Shown here one piece after another: positions 43,613-53,548 of a stretch of 64,000 nucleotides of DNA; within the stretch, counting starts at the first letter, position 1; each line of letters opens with the position of its first letter. The stretch is from CAYUIG01 sp964444685 (lineage in GTDB: Bacteria; Gemmatimonadota; Gemmatimonadetes; Longimicrobiales; RSA9). Where the stretch lies: contig CAYUIG010000007.1 in assembly GCA_964444685.1 (NCBI GenBank), forward strand, positions 30,778 to 94,777, in the 5' to 3' direction. The translations under genes were made by a program, and so were the position numbers. The notes beneath the pieces are model-generated. The model was not told the origin of the DNA. It did not search any database and was given only the letters and a program-made list of their open reading frames with translations.

Positions 43613-45625
43613 TTACCGAAGCCGTACCTGCACCCGAAGCAGTCTCCCCTGCTGCGGCAGCCCGCAGGAATCGTACAGGGCACGATCGAAGATGTTGTCG
43701 ACCGCGATGCCCGTTTCCAGTTGCGAGAACGTCCCCGCGGACCGGACACGCCACGAGCGCCCGAGGTTCAGATCCACGAGCGCGGCTCCCTCCAGCTCAC
43801 GATCGGCGCCGCTGTCCGGGTCGATGCAGAACTGTTCGCCCGTGTAACGCGCGGCCAGCGAGGCCGCGAGCTCGGCCGGGAGCGGCACCCGTGCGGTGAT
43901 CCCCCCGTAAACCGACGGCATGTTCTCCGGCTCGTTGACCGTGCCCGCCTCGGTGTCGGTGAGGTCCACGGTCTGCCACGTCATATCACCGGCGAGGCCC
44001 ACCGGTCCGATCATGCCCGACAGCGCCACCTCGAGGCCCGTGCTCTCGAGCCGGTTGCGGTTCTCCCGCCGGAACTGCCCGTCGACGGTGACGGCGCGCA
44101 CCACCGCGTCATCCATGCGGTGATGGAATCCGACCACCTGGAGTTCGCCGTTGCCGACGCGTGTCGTGATGCCCGCCTCCGCAGCAGTCATACGTTCCGG
44201 CTCGAGGTCCGGATTCGGCTCGAATCGCCCCAGCGCACCGGAGTACAGCTCGCGCAACGCGGGGAACCGTGCGCGCCGGCTGAGTCCGGCATGCGCCACC
44301 GTGTTCCCACGGCCGAGCGGCGCAGTCACGCCGATCCGCCCGCCCCACGCACTGAGTCCGGGCTGCTCCTCTCGCCCACCGGCCTCGGGTGTGTCGGAGC
44401 CGTCGACCACCGCACCCACGCTCAGTCGCACGCGGCCGCCCGGCCGCACGACCGTCTCGAGTCCCGCACTCCACAGCCTCTGTCTGTAGTCCGCGGCCTC
44501 GCCGTCGATGATCTCCTCGTGGTTCACGGTCACGAACGTGAACGCACTCCGCAGCTCTGCATGTTCGCCGAGCGAGTGGTCCCCGAGCAGCCGCAGCGTC
44601 AGCGTGCGGGCGTTGCCGATCTCCGTGCCATCGATCGCGTCGTACGCGCGCGACGTGTACGAGTCGATCTCCGTCTTCCCGACGTCGATGCCGATGCTCG
44701 CCTCGATGTCACCGAGACCGCCGAACGGCGTCTCGCGAAAACCGGTGCCACCCGAGAGCACGCCGATCACGCGCCGGTTCGTCGGATAGCGCCACAGCCG
44801 GGGCTCCGCCACGCCCAGCTCCGCGGCGATGCCGCGTTCCCCGTCGGACCCGGTCCCGGAGAACGACAGCCACGCACCGCCGGGCGCGTTGTAGCGCATG
44901 GCAAGAAAGCCATCGAACTGCTCGAAGTCGGTATTCAGCCGCAGGTCGTCATCGGTCGGCACCGGCTCGCTGACATCCGCGGCCAGCGGCATCCCCGGCG
45001 AGCTACGCCAGCCCGCGCCCGCGCGCACGACGAAGGTTCCGCCGCCATCGAAGCGGAACGGCGACGTCAGCGTAGCGGTCGTCCCGTAGCCGCCGACGTG
45101 ATCTGCACCCGCGGTCAGCTCGATGGACTCCGCGGGCAGATCCACGCCCTGCGCCACATCCACCTCGATGATGCCGCCGAGCGTGTTCGGGCCGTACAGA
45201 ATCGAGGAGAGCCCGCGCACGAAGGTGATCTGCTGCGGCGCGGTCGCGGGAATCACCGATGCATCCATGCGTGCGTCCCACGCGAGCGTGAGCGGCACGC
45301 CGTCGAGCAGCACGGCCACCTGGCGCGATTCGGAACCGCGCGCAGTGATCTCGAGCTCGCCGCGCGAGTTCGTGCGCGTGTACAGCATGGGCAGTTCGCG
45401 CAGCACCTGCCCCAGCGTCGGCGCGGTCGGCAGCAGCATGCGCATCGAGTCGAGCTTTACCTCGATCGCGCTCGCGCCGCCCGTGGTCATGATCGGCCGC
45501 GTCGCCTGCGCCGAGATCCCCTCGACGCGATATACGCTGTCCGGCCGCGTCGGACCCTGCTGCTGTGCGGACAGCGGTGACGCCGCCGCGAATACTGCCA
45601 GCAGGCTCGCTGTCGTTCGCTTCAT
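43613..45625 (-). CDS. TonB-dependent outer-membrane receptor
   Basis: A 670-residue protein. A signal peptide (TASLLAVFAAASPLSA) is followed by the plug domain (LGQVLRELPMLYTRTNSRGE, VAVLLDGVPLTLAWD, ITFVRGLSSILYGPNTLGGI) and a beta barrel ending in RLLRVQVRLR. It imports a substrate such as a siderophore-metal complex or cobalamin; none can be assigned. ATG 45625 is chosen because the signal peptide starts there. Genes on either side give no clear substrate hint. Confidence 0.88.
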   Translation of the reverse strand: MKRTTASLLAVFAAASPLSAQQQGPTRPDSVYRVEGISAQATRPIMTTGGASAIEVKLDSMRMLLPTAPTLGQVLRELPMLYTRTNSRGELEITARGSESRQVAVLLDGVPLTLAWDARMDASVIPATAPQQITFVRGLSSILYGPNTLGGIIEVDVAQGVDLPAESIELTAGADHVGGYGTTATLTSPFRFDGGGTFVVRAGAGWRSSPGMPLAADVSEPVPTDDDLRLNTDFEQFDGFLAMRYNAPGGAWLSFSGTGSDGERGIAAELGVAEPRLWRYPTNRRVIGVLSGGTGFRETPFGGLGDIEASIGIDVGKTEIDSYTSRAYDAIDGTEIGNARTLTLRLLGDHSLGEHAELRSAFTFVTVNHEEIIDGEAADYRQRLWSAGLETVVRPGGRVRLSVGAVVDGSDTPEAGGREEQPGLSAWGGRIGVTAPLGRGNTVAHAGLSRRARFPALRELYSGALGRFEPNPDLEPERMTAAEAGITTRVGNGELQVVGFHHRMDDAVVRAVTVDGQFRRENRNRLESTGLEVALSGMIGPVGLAGDMTWQTVDLTDTEAGTVNEPENMPSVYGGITARVPLPAELAASLAARYTGEQFCIDPDSGADRELEGAALVDLNLGRSWRVRSAGTFSQLETGIAVDNIFDRALYDSCGLPQQGRLLRVQVRLR

Positions 45626-45691
45626 GAATCCACGGGTTTGAGGAATGACCAACGTTCGCGGAGACGGCAGCGCCGATCAAGGCGCCGTCGA

Positions 45692-47191
45692 TCATCCGAC
45701 GCGCCGAAGCGCAGTTTCGCTGGCGGTCAGAGGAAATACTGCGCTCCAGAGAGCATTCTCCAGAACGGATGCGGCCGCGAGCGTGCGATCGTCCGCCCCG
45801 CGCGGCGCCACGATCTGCACCGCGAGCGGCAGGCCGCGCGCGTCGAATCCGACCGGCGCCACCGTGACCGGCACGCGCAGCACGTTCAGGATGGCCGTGT
45901 ACCCGTAGTCGAACGGATGCCGCAGCGGCTCGCCGTGGCGCGGCGCCGCGACCGGATGCACCGGCATGAGCAGCACGCCGTCGCCGATGCGCGTCTCGAC
46001 CTCGCGCGCGAGCGCACGCGCGCGCTCCGCGAGCTTCGACGGCCTCGGCGTACCCACCGCGCCGATCGCTTCACCCGTGAGGAACAGCAGTCCCGTCAGA
46101 CTTATGCGACGTCGCCCCGCCGCCGCACGTGCCCACTCCCGCCACCACGACACCGGTGCATCCGGATCCATCGCCTCCGCCAGACTCGCGCGGCTCGTCG
46201 TTCGCAGCGATGCAAACCACAGGCGGATCGCATCGCGGAACAGCGCCGCGGGAAACTCCTCCACGATTGCACCGCACGCCTGGAGTGCGGCGGCGGCGCG
46301 CTGCACCGCGGCGCGCACATCCGGTGCTGCACGCCGCGCCAGCAGAATGCGCGGATCGTCCAGCACGAACACGCGCCGGCCGCGCCATTGGATCTGCGAC
46401 GGATCGCCGAACATGATCGGTTCGGCGTTCGGATCCACCCCGTCCGGGCCCGCGATGATGCGCAGCGCGGCCGTGAGATCCGCGACGTTGCGCGCCATCG
46501 GACCGACGACTACGAACGGCGCCGTCTTCTCGAGCGCCGCGTCCGGCCCCTGCGCGTACACGGGATAGTGACCCGTCAGCGGCACGAGGCCGTGCGTCGG
46601 CTTGTGCCCGAACACACCGCAGAACGCGGCCGGCATCCGGATCGATCCGCCGATGTCGCTACCAAGGCCGAGTGCCGTGCCACCCGCCGCGAGCAGCGCA
46701 CCCTCACCGCCCGAACTCCCGCCCGGCGTGCGCGACAGATCCCACGGATTGTTCGTGCGCCCGTACACGAGATTGTCCGTCTCGAACCAGAAGCCCCACT
46801 CCGGTACGTTCGTCACGCCCAGCAGGATCGCACCCGCCGCACGCAGCCGCGCCACCGCCGTACCGTCCGCATGGTGTATGCGACGTCGCCGCGGTACCGA
46901 CCCGAACGTCGCCGGCATCCCCTCCGCCGCGAGCAGCTCCTTCGCCGTGAACGGCACACCGTGCAGCGGACCGAGCTCTTCTCCGTTCATCACCGCACGC
47001 TCCGCCGCCCGCGCTTCCAGGAGCGCCGCATCGAACCGGTCCGCCACCAGCGCATTCAACAGCGGATTCACTTCACCGATGCGCCCGATGTGCGCCTCCA
47101 CCACTTGGACAGGCGAAACATCGCCGTCCCGTATCCGCCGCGCCGTCTCCAGCGCCCCCCACTGCCAGATCATGAACTGAGATTCACGCAT
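45692..47191 (-). CDS. Amidase-signature enzyme
   Basis: A 499-residue amidase-signature protein. The catalytic Lys is in GVPFTAKELLA, the Gly/Ser-rich motif is TPGGSSGGEGALLAAG with the cis-Ser, and the nucleophile Ser is in GLGSDIGGSIRMPAAFCGVF. The triad is complete. The family hydrolyses amides, including GatA-type and fatty-acid amidases; no GatB/GatC genes are adjacent, so a GatA role is unlikely. ATG 47191 is chosen over TTG 47200. It diverges from the M61 peptidase gene. Confidence 0.9.
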   Translation of the reverse strand: MRESQFMIWQWGALETARRIRDGDVSPVQVVEAHIGRIGEVNPLLNALVADRFDAALLEARAAERAVMNGEELGPLHGVPFTAKELLAAEGMPATFGSVPRRRRIHHADGTAVARLRAAGAILLGVTNVPEWGFWFETDNLVYGRTNNPWDLSRTPGGSSGGEGALLAAGGTALGLGSDIGGSIRMPAAFCGVFGHKPTHGLVPLTGHYPVYAQGPDAALEKTAPFVVVGPMARNVADLTAALRIIAGPDGVDPNAEPIMFGDPSQIQWRGRRVFVLDDPRILLARRAAPDVRAAVQRAAAALQACGAIVEEFPAALFRDAIRLWFASLRTTSRASLAEAMDPDAPVSWWREWARAAAGRRRISLTGLLFLTGEAIGAVGTPRPSKLAERARALAREVETRIGDGVLLMPVHPVAAPRHGEPLRHPFDYGYTAILNVLRVPVTVAPVGFDARGLPLAVQIVAPRGADDRTLAAASVLENALWSAVFPLTASETALRRVG

Positions 47192-47251
47192 GCCGAACAA
47201 ACGGGCAACCCGCCTCTCCCGCCGTCACCCGCCTCCCCCCGCAGTTGACGT

Positions 47252-47293
47252 AGTAGGCCTCCCGAAGTAGGCCTCCCGTAGTACGCCCCCCGA
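47252..47293. repeat. Three direct 14-nt repeats in a divergent promoter region
   Basis: Units at 47252, 47266 and 47280 read agtaggcctcccga, agtaggcctcccgt and agtacgccccccga. They end 15 nt before the M61 ATG and ~60 nt upstream of the amidase start, so they lie in the shared control region. On the minus strand each unit contains cgggagg. They could be operators or replication slippage; no matching operator is known to me. Confidence 0.6.
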
Positions 47294-47308
47294 TGTTACC
47301 CTCCCAAA

Positions 47309-49135
47309 ATGCGAATACTCACAGGACTCACCCTGCTCCTCGCCCTGCCGATAACCACGCTCGGTCAGGATACCATCCGCTACACCATCGACTTCCCCGA
47401 TCCCGCCCATCACGAGGCCCGGGTCACAGTCGAGTACACGAACCTGCCGCCCGGCCCGATCCAGCTCCGGATGAGCCGCACGAGTCCGGGCCGCTATGCG
47501 CTGCACGAGTTCGCGAAGAACGTGTACGACGTGCGCATCGCGAACGGCGCGGGCCGTGAGCTGGCGTACACGCAGCCGAACCTGCACCAGTGGGACGTGC
47601 ACGTGCCCGATGGCTCGCTGCGCGTGACCTACACGCTGTTCGGCGACCGCGCCGACGGCACCTACGCGGCCATCGATCGCACGCACGGGCACCTGAACAT
47701 GCCCGCTGCCTTCATGTGGGCGCGCGGCATGCCGGAGACGCCGATCTCGATCACGTTCCGCCCGCCGCCCGGCAGCAGCTGGAAAGTGGCGACGCAGCTC
47801 GCGCCCACGTCGTCGCCCATGACGTTCACGGCGCCGCACCTCCAGTACTTCCTGGACAGTCCAACGGAGCTGAGCGACTTCACGCTGCGCGAGTGGACGG
47901 TGACCTCCGGCAGCGACACGTACACGTTCCGGCTCGCGCTGCACCACGCGGGCACGGATGCCGACGCGGACGCGTACACGGAGATGGCGAAGAAGGTCGT
48001 GGCCGAGCTGCACGGCGTCTTCGGCGAGCTGCCCGACTTCGACTTCGGCACCTACACCTTCATTGCCGACTACCTGCCGTACGCGAGCGGCGACGGCATG
48101 GAGCACCGCAACTCGACGATCCTCTCGTCCACCGCGCCGCTGTCGACCGGTGCAGTCCGCAATCTCGGCACACTGGCACACGAATTCGTGCACGCGTGGA
48201 GTGTCGAGCGGCTCCGTCCCGCGACACTCGAGCCGTTCGACTTCGAGAACGCGAACATCTCGGGCGAGCTGTGGTTCGCGGAAGGGTTCACCAGCTACTA
48301 CGACGACCTCGTGCTGCGGCGCGGGGGGTTGATCGATGACGCAACGTTCGCGCAGCGCCTCACGGCCATGGTCGACGCGACGGTGCGTGCCCCGGGTCGC
48401 CGCTTCTACTCACCCGTCGAGATGAGCCGGCAGGCGCCGTTCGTCGATGCCGCGACCAGCGTGGATCCGCAGAACCGCGCCAACACGTTCCTGTCCTACT
48501 ATACGTGGGGCTCCGCGCTCGGCCTGGCCCTGGACCTCGCGCTGCGCACGGAGTTCGACCGCACGCTCGACGACTTCATGCGCGCCATGTGGACGAAGTA
48601 CGGCCGCTACCAGCAGAACTACGCGCCGGTGCGGCCATATTCGCTCGAGGATCTCGAGACGACCCTCGGCGAGGTCGCGAGTCCGGCGTTCGCGGAGCAG
48701 TGGTTCGCGCAGTACGTGCACGGCCGCGATGTGCCGGACTATGCGGCACTGCTCGCCAGGGCGGGCTTCACGCTCCGTCCCGCACATCCCGACGCTGCAT
48801 GGATCGGCCAGGAGTCGATCGCGATCCGCGAGGGTCGTGCCGTGGTCGCAGGTGCGGTGCTGGCCGGCTCGCCGCTCTACGAGGCGGGCGTGGCCAGCGG
48901 AGACGTGATCGTCTCCATCGGCAACACGCCGATCCGCGACGACGCCTCACTCGCCGCCGCGCTCGCAGGAGCAAAGCCCGGCGACAGCGCGCCGATCACG
49001 TTCATCTCGCGTGGCCAGACATTGAACGCGCAGATCACGTTCGCGTCCGACCCGCGACTCGAAGTGGTAGTGGACTCTGCGCCGAATGCGCTGCGCGATG
49101 CGTGGCTGACCTCGCGGGCTGTGGACGGACGCTGA
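47309..49135 (+). CDS. M61-family metallopeptidase with C-terminal PDZ domain
   Basis: A 608-residue exported protease (signal MRILTGLTLLLALPITTLGQ). The catalytic zinc site is LGTLAHEFVHAWSVERLRP, a classic HEXXH, with the third ligand Glu in ELWFAEGFTSYYDDL. A PDZ-like domain lies near the end (AGAVLAGSPLYEAGVASGDV). M61 enzymes such as glycyl aminopeptidase cleave N-terminal Gly or Ala. No purine-rich ribosome site precedes the ATG, so it may be read as a leaderless or weakly initiated message. It ends 3 nt from the convergent transglycosylase. Confidence 0.92.
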   Translation: MRILTGLTLLLALPITTLGQDTIRYTIDFPDPAHHEARVTVEYTNLPPGPIQLRMSRTSPGRYALHEFAKNVYDVRIANGAGRELAYTQPNLHQWDVHVPDGSLRVTYTLFGDRADGTYAAIDRTHGHLNMPAAFMWARGMPETPISITFRPPPGSSWKVATQLAPTSSPMTFTAPHLQYFLDSPTELSDFTLREWTVTSGSDTYTFRLALHHAGTDADADAYTEMAKKVVAELHGVFGELPDFDFGTYTFIADYLPYASGDGMEHRNSTILSSTAPLSTGAVRNLGTLAHEFVHAWSVERLRPATLEPFDFENANISGELWFAEGFTSYYDDLVLRRGGLIDDATFAQRLTAMVDATVRAPGRRFYSPVEMSRQAPFVDAATSVDPQNRANTFLSYYTWGSALGLALDLALRTEFDRTLDDFMRAMWTKYGRYQQNYAPVRPYSLEDLETTLGEVASPAFAEQWFAQYVHGRDVPDYAALLARAGFTLRPAHPDAAWIGQESIAIREGRAVVAGAVLAGSPLYEAGVASGDVIVSIGNTPIRDDASLAAALAGAKPGDSAPITFISRGQTLNAQITFASDPRLEVVVDSAPNALRDAWLTSRAVDGR

Positions 49136-49138
49136 CCG

Positions 49139-50128
49139 TCACTCCGCGATGTGCTGGATCCCTTCATCGCGCGCGCCGTCGATGAGCGCAGCTACCTGAA
49201 CCGCCGCGCCGACCGGCACGCGCACGGCGTACGCAGATGACGGCGTCACGTCGCGCCGGATGTGCGGGTTCAGTGCCTTCAGCGCATCGACGTCGGCGCC
49301 GGCAGCACGCGCCACTTCGGTCAGCGGTGTCTTCGGTGGCACGGTGACCTCATCGAACTGCAGCGGCTCGAGCGGCTCGATGCCGTGGAAGCCGTACTTC
49401 GCCGGGTCCTTCGCGATGTGGCCCATGGCGAGCATGAGCGGCACGTAGTCGCGCGTCTCGCGCGGCAGTGCATCCCAGATCGTCCAGTAGTCCTCGTCCG
49501 CACCGCGCTCGCTGCCTGTGCGCTCGCGCATGATGCGGCCGACGCGATTCTCGCCCGTGTTGTAGCCCGCGGCGGCGAGGTACCAGGAACCGAAGCGGTC
49601 GTACATCTCCTGGAGGTAGGTGAGCGCCGCGGCGGTGGCTTTCACCGGGTCGCGCCGCTCATCCAGTTCGCGGTTCACCACGAGGCCGTAACGCTGGCCG
49701 GTTTCCTCGATGAACTGCCACATGCCGGCGGCGTGCGCGCGCGAGTACGCATTCGGGTTGAGGCCGCTCTCGATCATGGCGAGGTAGAGGAGATCCTGGG
49801 GCATGCCGCGCGCGGCGAGCTCCGCCCGGATCATGGGGCCGTACGTCCCCATGCGCTCCAGCCACTGCCGGGTCTTGTCGTGGTTCTTCCCCATCAGGAA
49901 CTCGATGAAGAAGTCGACGCGCTCGTGGTCGGTGACCGTGATGTCCCACTCCGGCGCGCGCTTTTCCGCGCGATCCGGTACAGGCGCGAGCGTGCCAAGG
50001 GTGACGCGGGTCCGCGCCTTGGACGGACCGCCGCCCGCCAGCAGCGCCAGCGAGCTGGCCGCGAGTCCCACCAGCGCGGCGCCCCGGCCCGCACGATCCG
50101 TATTCAGCCGTCTGCGCCCGTTCTGCAT
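49139..50128 (-). CDS. MltD-like lytic transglycosylase
   Basis: A 329-residue protein with an N-terminal hydrophobic segment (GAALVGLAASSLALLAGGGP). The SLT catalytic domain has LLYLAMIESGLNPNAYSRAH with catalytic Glu, AAGMWQFIEETGQRYGL and FGSWYLAAAGYNTGENRV. A C-terminal LysM-like stretch (VPPKTPLTEVARAAGADVDA) may bind glycan. It cleaves peptidoglycan in the periplasm, like MltD. ATG 50128 has GAAGGAGG. The two transglycosylases in this window share only the catalytic domain. Confidence 0.87.
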   Translation of the reverse strand: MQNGRRRLNTDRAGRGAALVGLAASSLALLAGGGPSKARTRVTLGTLAPVPDRAEKRAPEWDITVTDHERVDFFIEFLMGKNHDKTRQWLERMGTYGPMIRAELAARGMPQDLLYLAMIESGLNPNAYSRAHAAGMWQFIEETGQRYGLVVNRELDERRDPVKATAAALTYLQEMYDRFGSWYLAAAGYNTGENRVGRIMRERTGSERGADEDYWTIWDALPRETRDYVPLMLAMGHIAKDPAKYGFHGIEPLEPLQFDEVTVPPKTPLTEVARAAGADVDALKALNPHIRRDVTPSSAYAVRVPVGAAVQVAALIDGARDEGIQHIAE

Positions 50129-50179
50129 GCTGCCTCCTTCCGGTGAACCCGGATGGAGTTGCAAGCCCCGCGCCCCGGC

Positions 50180-50560
50180 TCAGATGCCGAGGGTGACGGC
50201 CCTGCCGCAGCTTGTGCAGTGGAGCACGTGAGGTTCCTTCAGCCGCGCCGGCTTTTCCGACTTCACCGCAGCGCCGCACGCGGGACAGGTGCCCTCGACA
50301 CTCAGCAGCGTCTGCTTTTCCTTCCACTTGCTGCGCGCCGTGAACAGCCCGATCAGGATCGATGCCGTCGGCCATGGAAAGTGGAGCGGAAGAAAGAAGA
50401 GCGCGGGCGCGGCACCGATTCCGATGCCCGCGGACAGGAGCGATCGCGTGGCTCGCCACGATACGGACCGGTTCAGCACGCGCATCGACGCTGCCGTCGG
50501 CGCGAAGCCGAACACGGCCAGTCGCGCCTGGACTTCACGGCCGTTTGTGTCGTTTTCCAT
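50180..50560 (-). CDS. Small membrane protein with C-terminal zinc ribbon
   Basis: A 126-residue protein starting MENDTNGREVQARLAVFGFA. Two hydrophobic segments follow (LLSAGIGIGAAPALFFLPLH and FPWPTASILIGLFTA). The C-terminus has CPACGAAV and, 22 residues later, CTSCGRAV, a four-Cys zinc ribbon on the cytoplasmic side. The function is unknown. It lies between the MltD-like gene and the divergent M14 peptidase. Confidence 0.72.
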   Translation of the reverse strand: MENDTNGREVQARLAVFGFAPTAASMRVLNRSVSWRATRSLLSAGIGIGAAPALFFLPLHFPWPTASILIGLFTARSKWKEKQTLLSVEGTCPACGAAVKSEKPARLKEPHVLHCTSCGRAVTLGI

Positions 50561-50692
50561 GCGTTCGAAGCTAGGGGGTTCCCCGACCCCGGGGTACCTG
50601 CGCCGCGCGAACCGCCGCCAGCGGATTCCGCCCCTTTCCGCCAGCGCCACGCGGTCCTAACGTCCGGGTCGCCCCACCACCCGGAGTTCTGG

Positions 50693-53548
50693 ATGAGAAT
50701 GCGACGCACGCTCCCGATCGCCGCGATCACGGCTGCAGCCCTCGTCGCCCCCGCACGCGCGCAGCAGCCGTATCCCGAATACGATGCGAAGATCCGCGAG
50801 TTCACGTCGGATCCGCGCTTCCTGCCGGCCTCCGTCGAGCGGCTGCCCGACCATCCGACGATCCCGTCGCCGCTCGAGCACTTCGGTACGATCATCGGCG
50901 CGCCGGGCGAGATGCATCGGGTCGCGGAGATCCACGCGTATTACCGCGCCCTCGCCGAGGCCTCGGACCGCGTTGCGGTCGAGAAGGTGGGCACGACGGA
51001 GGAGGGGCGCGACCTCATCGTGGTGATCATCGCCGATGAAGCGACGATGGGGCGGCTCGACCACTACCGCGCACAGCTCGACCGGCTGGCCGACCCGCGC
51101 ACGCTGCCCGAGTCGGAGCTGGATGCGGTGCTCGCCGACGCGAAGCCCGTCTACTACCTGAATGGCGGGCTCCACTCGACCGAGATGGGTTCGCCCGAGA
51201 TGCTGATGGAGCTCGCGTACCGCCTCGCGGTGAGCGACGACCCCGCGATCCGCACGCTGCGCGACAACGTCATCACCATCATCAACCCGGTCTCGGAGCC
51301 GGACGGCCGAGACAAGCTGGTCGACTGGTATCACCGCTACACGAAGCAGCGCACCGAGTGGGACGACGGCTTCCCGCGCAGCGCGCCCTACTGGGGCCGC
51401 TACATCTACCACGACAACAACCGCGACGGTCTCCAGGTCACGGCCGCGCTGACGAAGGCGATCTTCGACACGTACTACCGCTGGCACCCGACGGTCATGC
51501 ACGACCTGCACGAGTCCGTGCCGCTCCTCTACATCTCGACCGGCACCGGCCCGTACAACCACGACATCGATCCGATCACGATCGGCGAGTGGCAGGTCAT
51601 GGCCAACCACGACCTCACCGCACTCACGGCGCAGGGACTGCCGGGCGTGTTCACGTGGGCGTTCTACGACGGCTGGTGGCCCGGCTACGGAATCTGGGTG
51701 GCCAACAACCACAACAGCATCGGCCGCTTCTACGAGACGTTCGGCAACGCGGGCGCGAACACCTACATCCGCGACCTCTCGAACAACCGCTACGCCGGCG
51801 ACCTCGTCACCGCGCGTGAGTGGTACCGGCCGGATCCCGCCACACGGAAGGTCCGGTGGTCCGCGCGCGACAACGTGAACTATATGCAGGCGGGCGTGCT
51901 CGCGTCGATGGACTACGTCGCGAAGAACGGGGACCTGCTGCTGCGCAACTTCTGGCGGAAGGGGATGAACAACATCGAGCGCGGCCGGACGATGAAGCCG
52001 CACGCGTTCGTGATCCCCGACGGGCAGCGCGACCCGCGCCGGGTCGCCTATCTCGTGAACCAGCTCCAGCGCCAGGGCATCGAGGTGCACCGGCGCATGA
52101 GCGGTGACTCCGCCGGCGACTACGTCATCAAGCTCGATCAGCCGTACCGCAACCACGCGGTCACGCTGCTCACGAAGCAGGACTTCCCGTCGGACGCGGA
52201 GCACCCCCCGTACGACGACGTTGCGTGGACGCTGGGCTACCTGTACGGCGTCGACGTGCAGGCGGTGACTGACACGGCCGTGTTCTCGTGGACCGGGCTC
52301 GAGCTGCTCACCGATACGGTCGCGTACCACGGTACCGTGGCCGGCACCGGCAGCACGTACGTGATCGCGTATCGCGCGCAGGCCGAGGTGCTGCCGATGC
52401 TGTACGCGCTGCGCGAGACGCGCGCCCGCGCGTTCGCGGCGGAGGAATCGTTCTCGCTCCCGTCCATCGCCGAGGATGGCGACGCGGAAGAGGTCAGCTT
52501 CCCGGCCGGATCGATCGTTCTCGAGCGCGTCGATCGCGCGACGGCGGATCGGATCGCCCGCGAGTACGGACTGGACCTCGTCGCAACTTCCTCACTTCCG
52601 GAAGTCGAGCGGCACGCGCTCGAGACGCCGCGCGTGGCCATCTATCACACGTGGTACTCGACGCAGGATGAAGGGTGGGCGCGCTACACGTTCGAGCAGG
52701 CGGGCATCCCGTACACGTCGATCGACAAGGACGACCTGCGCGCCGGCAACCTGAACCGCCGCTTCGACGTGATCTACGTGCCGCCGGTCGGCGGCGGCCT
52801 CGAGCAGCTCATCCACGGCGTGGACCGTAAGTGGGGGCCGCTGCCGTACACGAAGACGGACGAGTTCCCGTCGCACGGCACCCCGGACGCCACCGAGGAC
52901 ATGACGGGGGGCCCGGGCTTCGAGGGACTGGCCAACCTCCAGCGGTTCGTGGAGGGCGGCGGCACGCTGATCACCATCGAGAGTGCGACCGCGCTGGCAG
53001 CGGAGAGCGGGATCGCGCGCGATCTGAACCCGCAGGGTACGGGCTCGCTCTTCCATCCGGGCTCGGTCGTGCGCGCAAAGGCGCGGCGTCCGGACCATCC
53101 GATCCTGTACGGCTACCCGGAGACGCTGCACATCTTCCGCGGCAACGGCCCGCTCTATCAGGTGAACCGCCGCGAGCGCGACCGCATCGTGCTGCAGTTC
53201 GGCACGCGCCCGCTCGCCGACGAGCGCGAGCCCGAGGATGACGGCCCGATGCTCGGCATTCCCGACACGGTTTCCGCCGAGCCCGCGCAGACGGACAGCA
53301 CGGAAGCGCAAACCGACAGCACGACGGCGCGGCGCTCGACATCGGGCGACGCGGGGCCGTACGTCCTTTCCGGGATGGTTCGCAACGAGAATCAGATCGT
53401 CGGCCACGGCGCGGTCTTCGATGTGCCCGTCGGACGCGGCCGCGTGATCGCGTTCATGTTCAATCCGCTCCACCGGTTCCTGAACCATCACGAGTTCCCG
53501 ATGGTCTGGAACGCGCTGATGCACTGGAACGACCTGCCGACCCGCTGA
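50693..53548 (+). CDS. Large exported M14-family metallocarboxypeptidase
   Basis: A 951-residue protein. Signal peptide: TLPIAAITAAALVAPARAQ. The zinc site is YYLNGGLHSTEMGSPEMLME (HXXE) and the third His is in VMHDLHESVPLLYI. Asn and Arg positions for substrate binding are present in the region (NPVSEPDGRDKLVDWY). The C-terminal ~500 residues include a beta-rich and a GATase-like segment (AIYHTWYSTQDEGWARYTFE, DVIYVPPVGGGLEQLIHGVD). Such long M14 proteins with a C-terminal GATase-like domain are frequent in Gemmatimonadota and Bacteroidota. ATG 50693 is coupled to CGGAG. The next gene starts in its stop. Confidence 0.86.
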   Translation: MRMRRTLPIAAITAAALVAPARAQQPYPEYDAKIREFTSDPRFLPASVERLPDHPTIPSPLEHFGTIIGAPGEMHRVAEIHAYYRALAEASDRVAVEKVGTTEEGRDLIVVIIADEATMGRLDHYRAQLDRLADPRTLPESELDAVLADAKPVYYLNGGLHSTEMGSPEMLMELAYRLAVSDDPAIRTLRDNVITIINPVSEPDGRDKLVDWYHRYTKQRTEWDDGFPRSAPYWGRYIYHDNNRDGLQVTAALTKAIFDTYYRWHPTVMHDLHESVPLLYISTGTGPYNHDIDPITIGEWQVMANHDLTALTAQGLPGVFTWAFYDGWWPGYGIWVANNHNSIGRFYETFGNAGANTYIRDLSNNRYAGDLVTAREWYRPDPATRKVRWSARDNVNYMQAGVLASMDYVAKNGDLLLRNFWRKGMNNIERGRTMKPHAFVIPDGQRDPRRVAYLVNQLQRQGIEVHRRMSGDSAGDYVIKLDQPYRNHAVTLLTKQDFPSDAEHPPYDDVAWTLGYLYGVDVQAVTDTAVFSWTGLELLTDTVAYHGTVAGTGSTYVIAYRAQAEVLPMLYALRETRARAFAAEESFSLPSIAEDGDAEEVSFPAGSIVLERVDRATADRIAREYGLDLVATSSLPEVERHALETPRVAIYHTWYSTQDEGWARYTFEQAGIPYTSIDKDDLRAGNLNRRFDVIYVPPVGGGLEQLIHGVDRKWGPLPYTKTDEFPSHGTPDATEDMTGGPGFEGLANLQRFVEGGGTLITIESATALAAESGIARDLNPQGTGSLFHPGSVVRAKARRPDHPILYGYPETLHIFRGNGPLYQVNRRERDRIVLQFGTRPLADEREPEDDGPMLGIPDTVSAEPAQTDSTEAQTDSTTARRSTSGDAGPYVLSGMVRNENQIVGHGAVFDVPVGRGRVIAFMFNPLHRFLNHHEFPMVWNALMHWNDLPTR

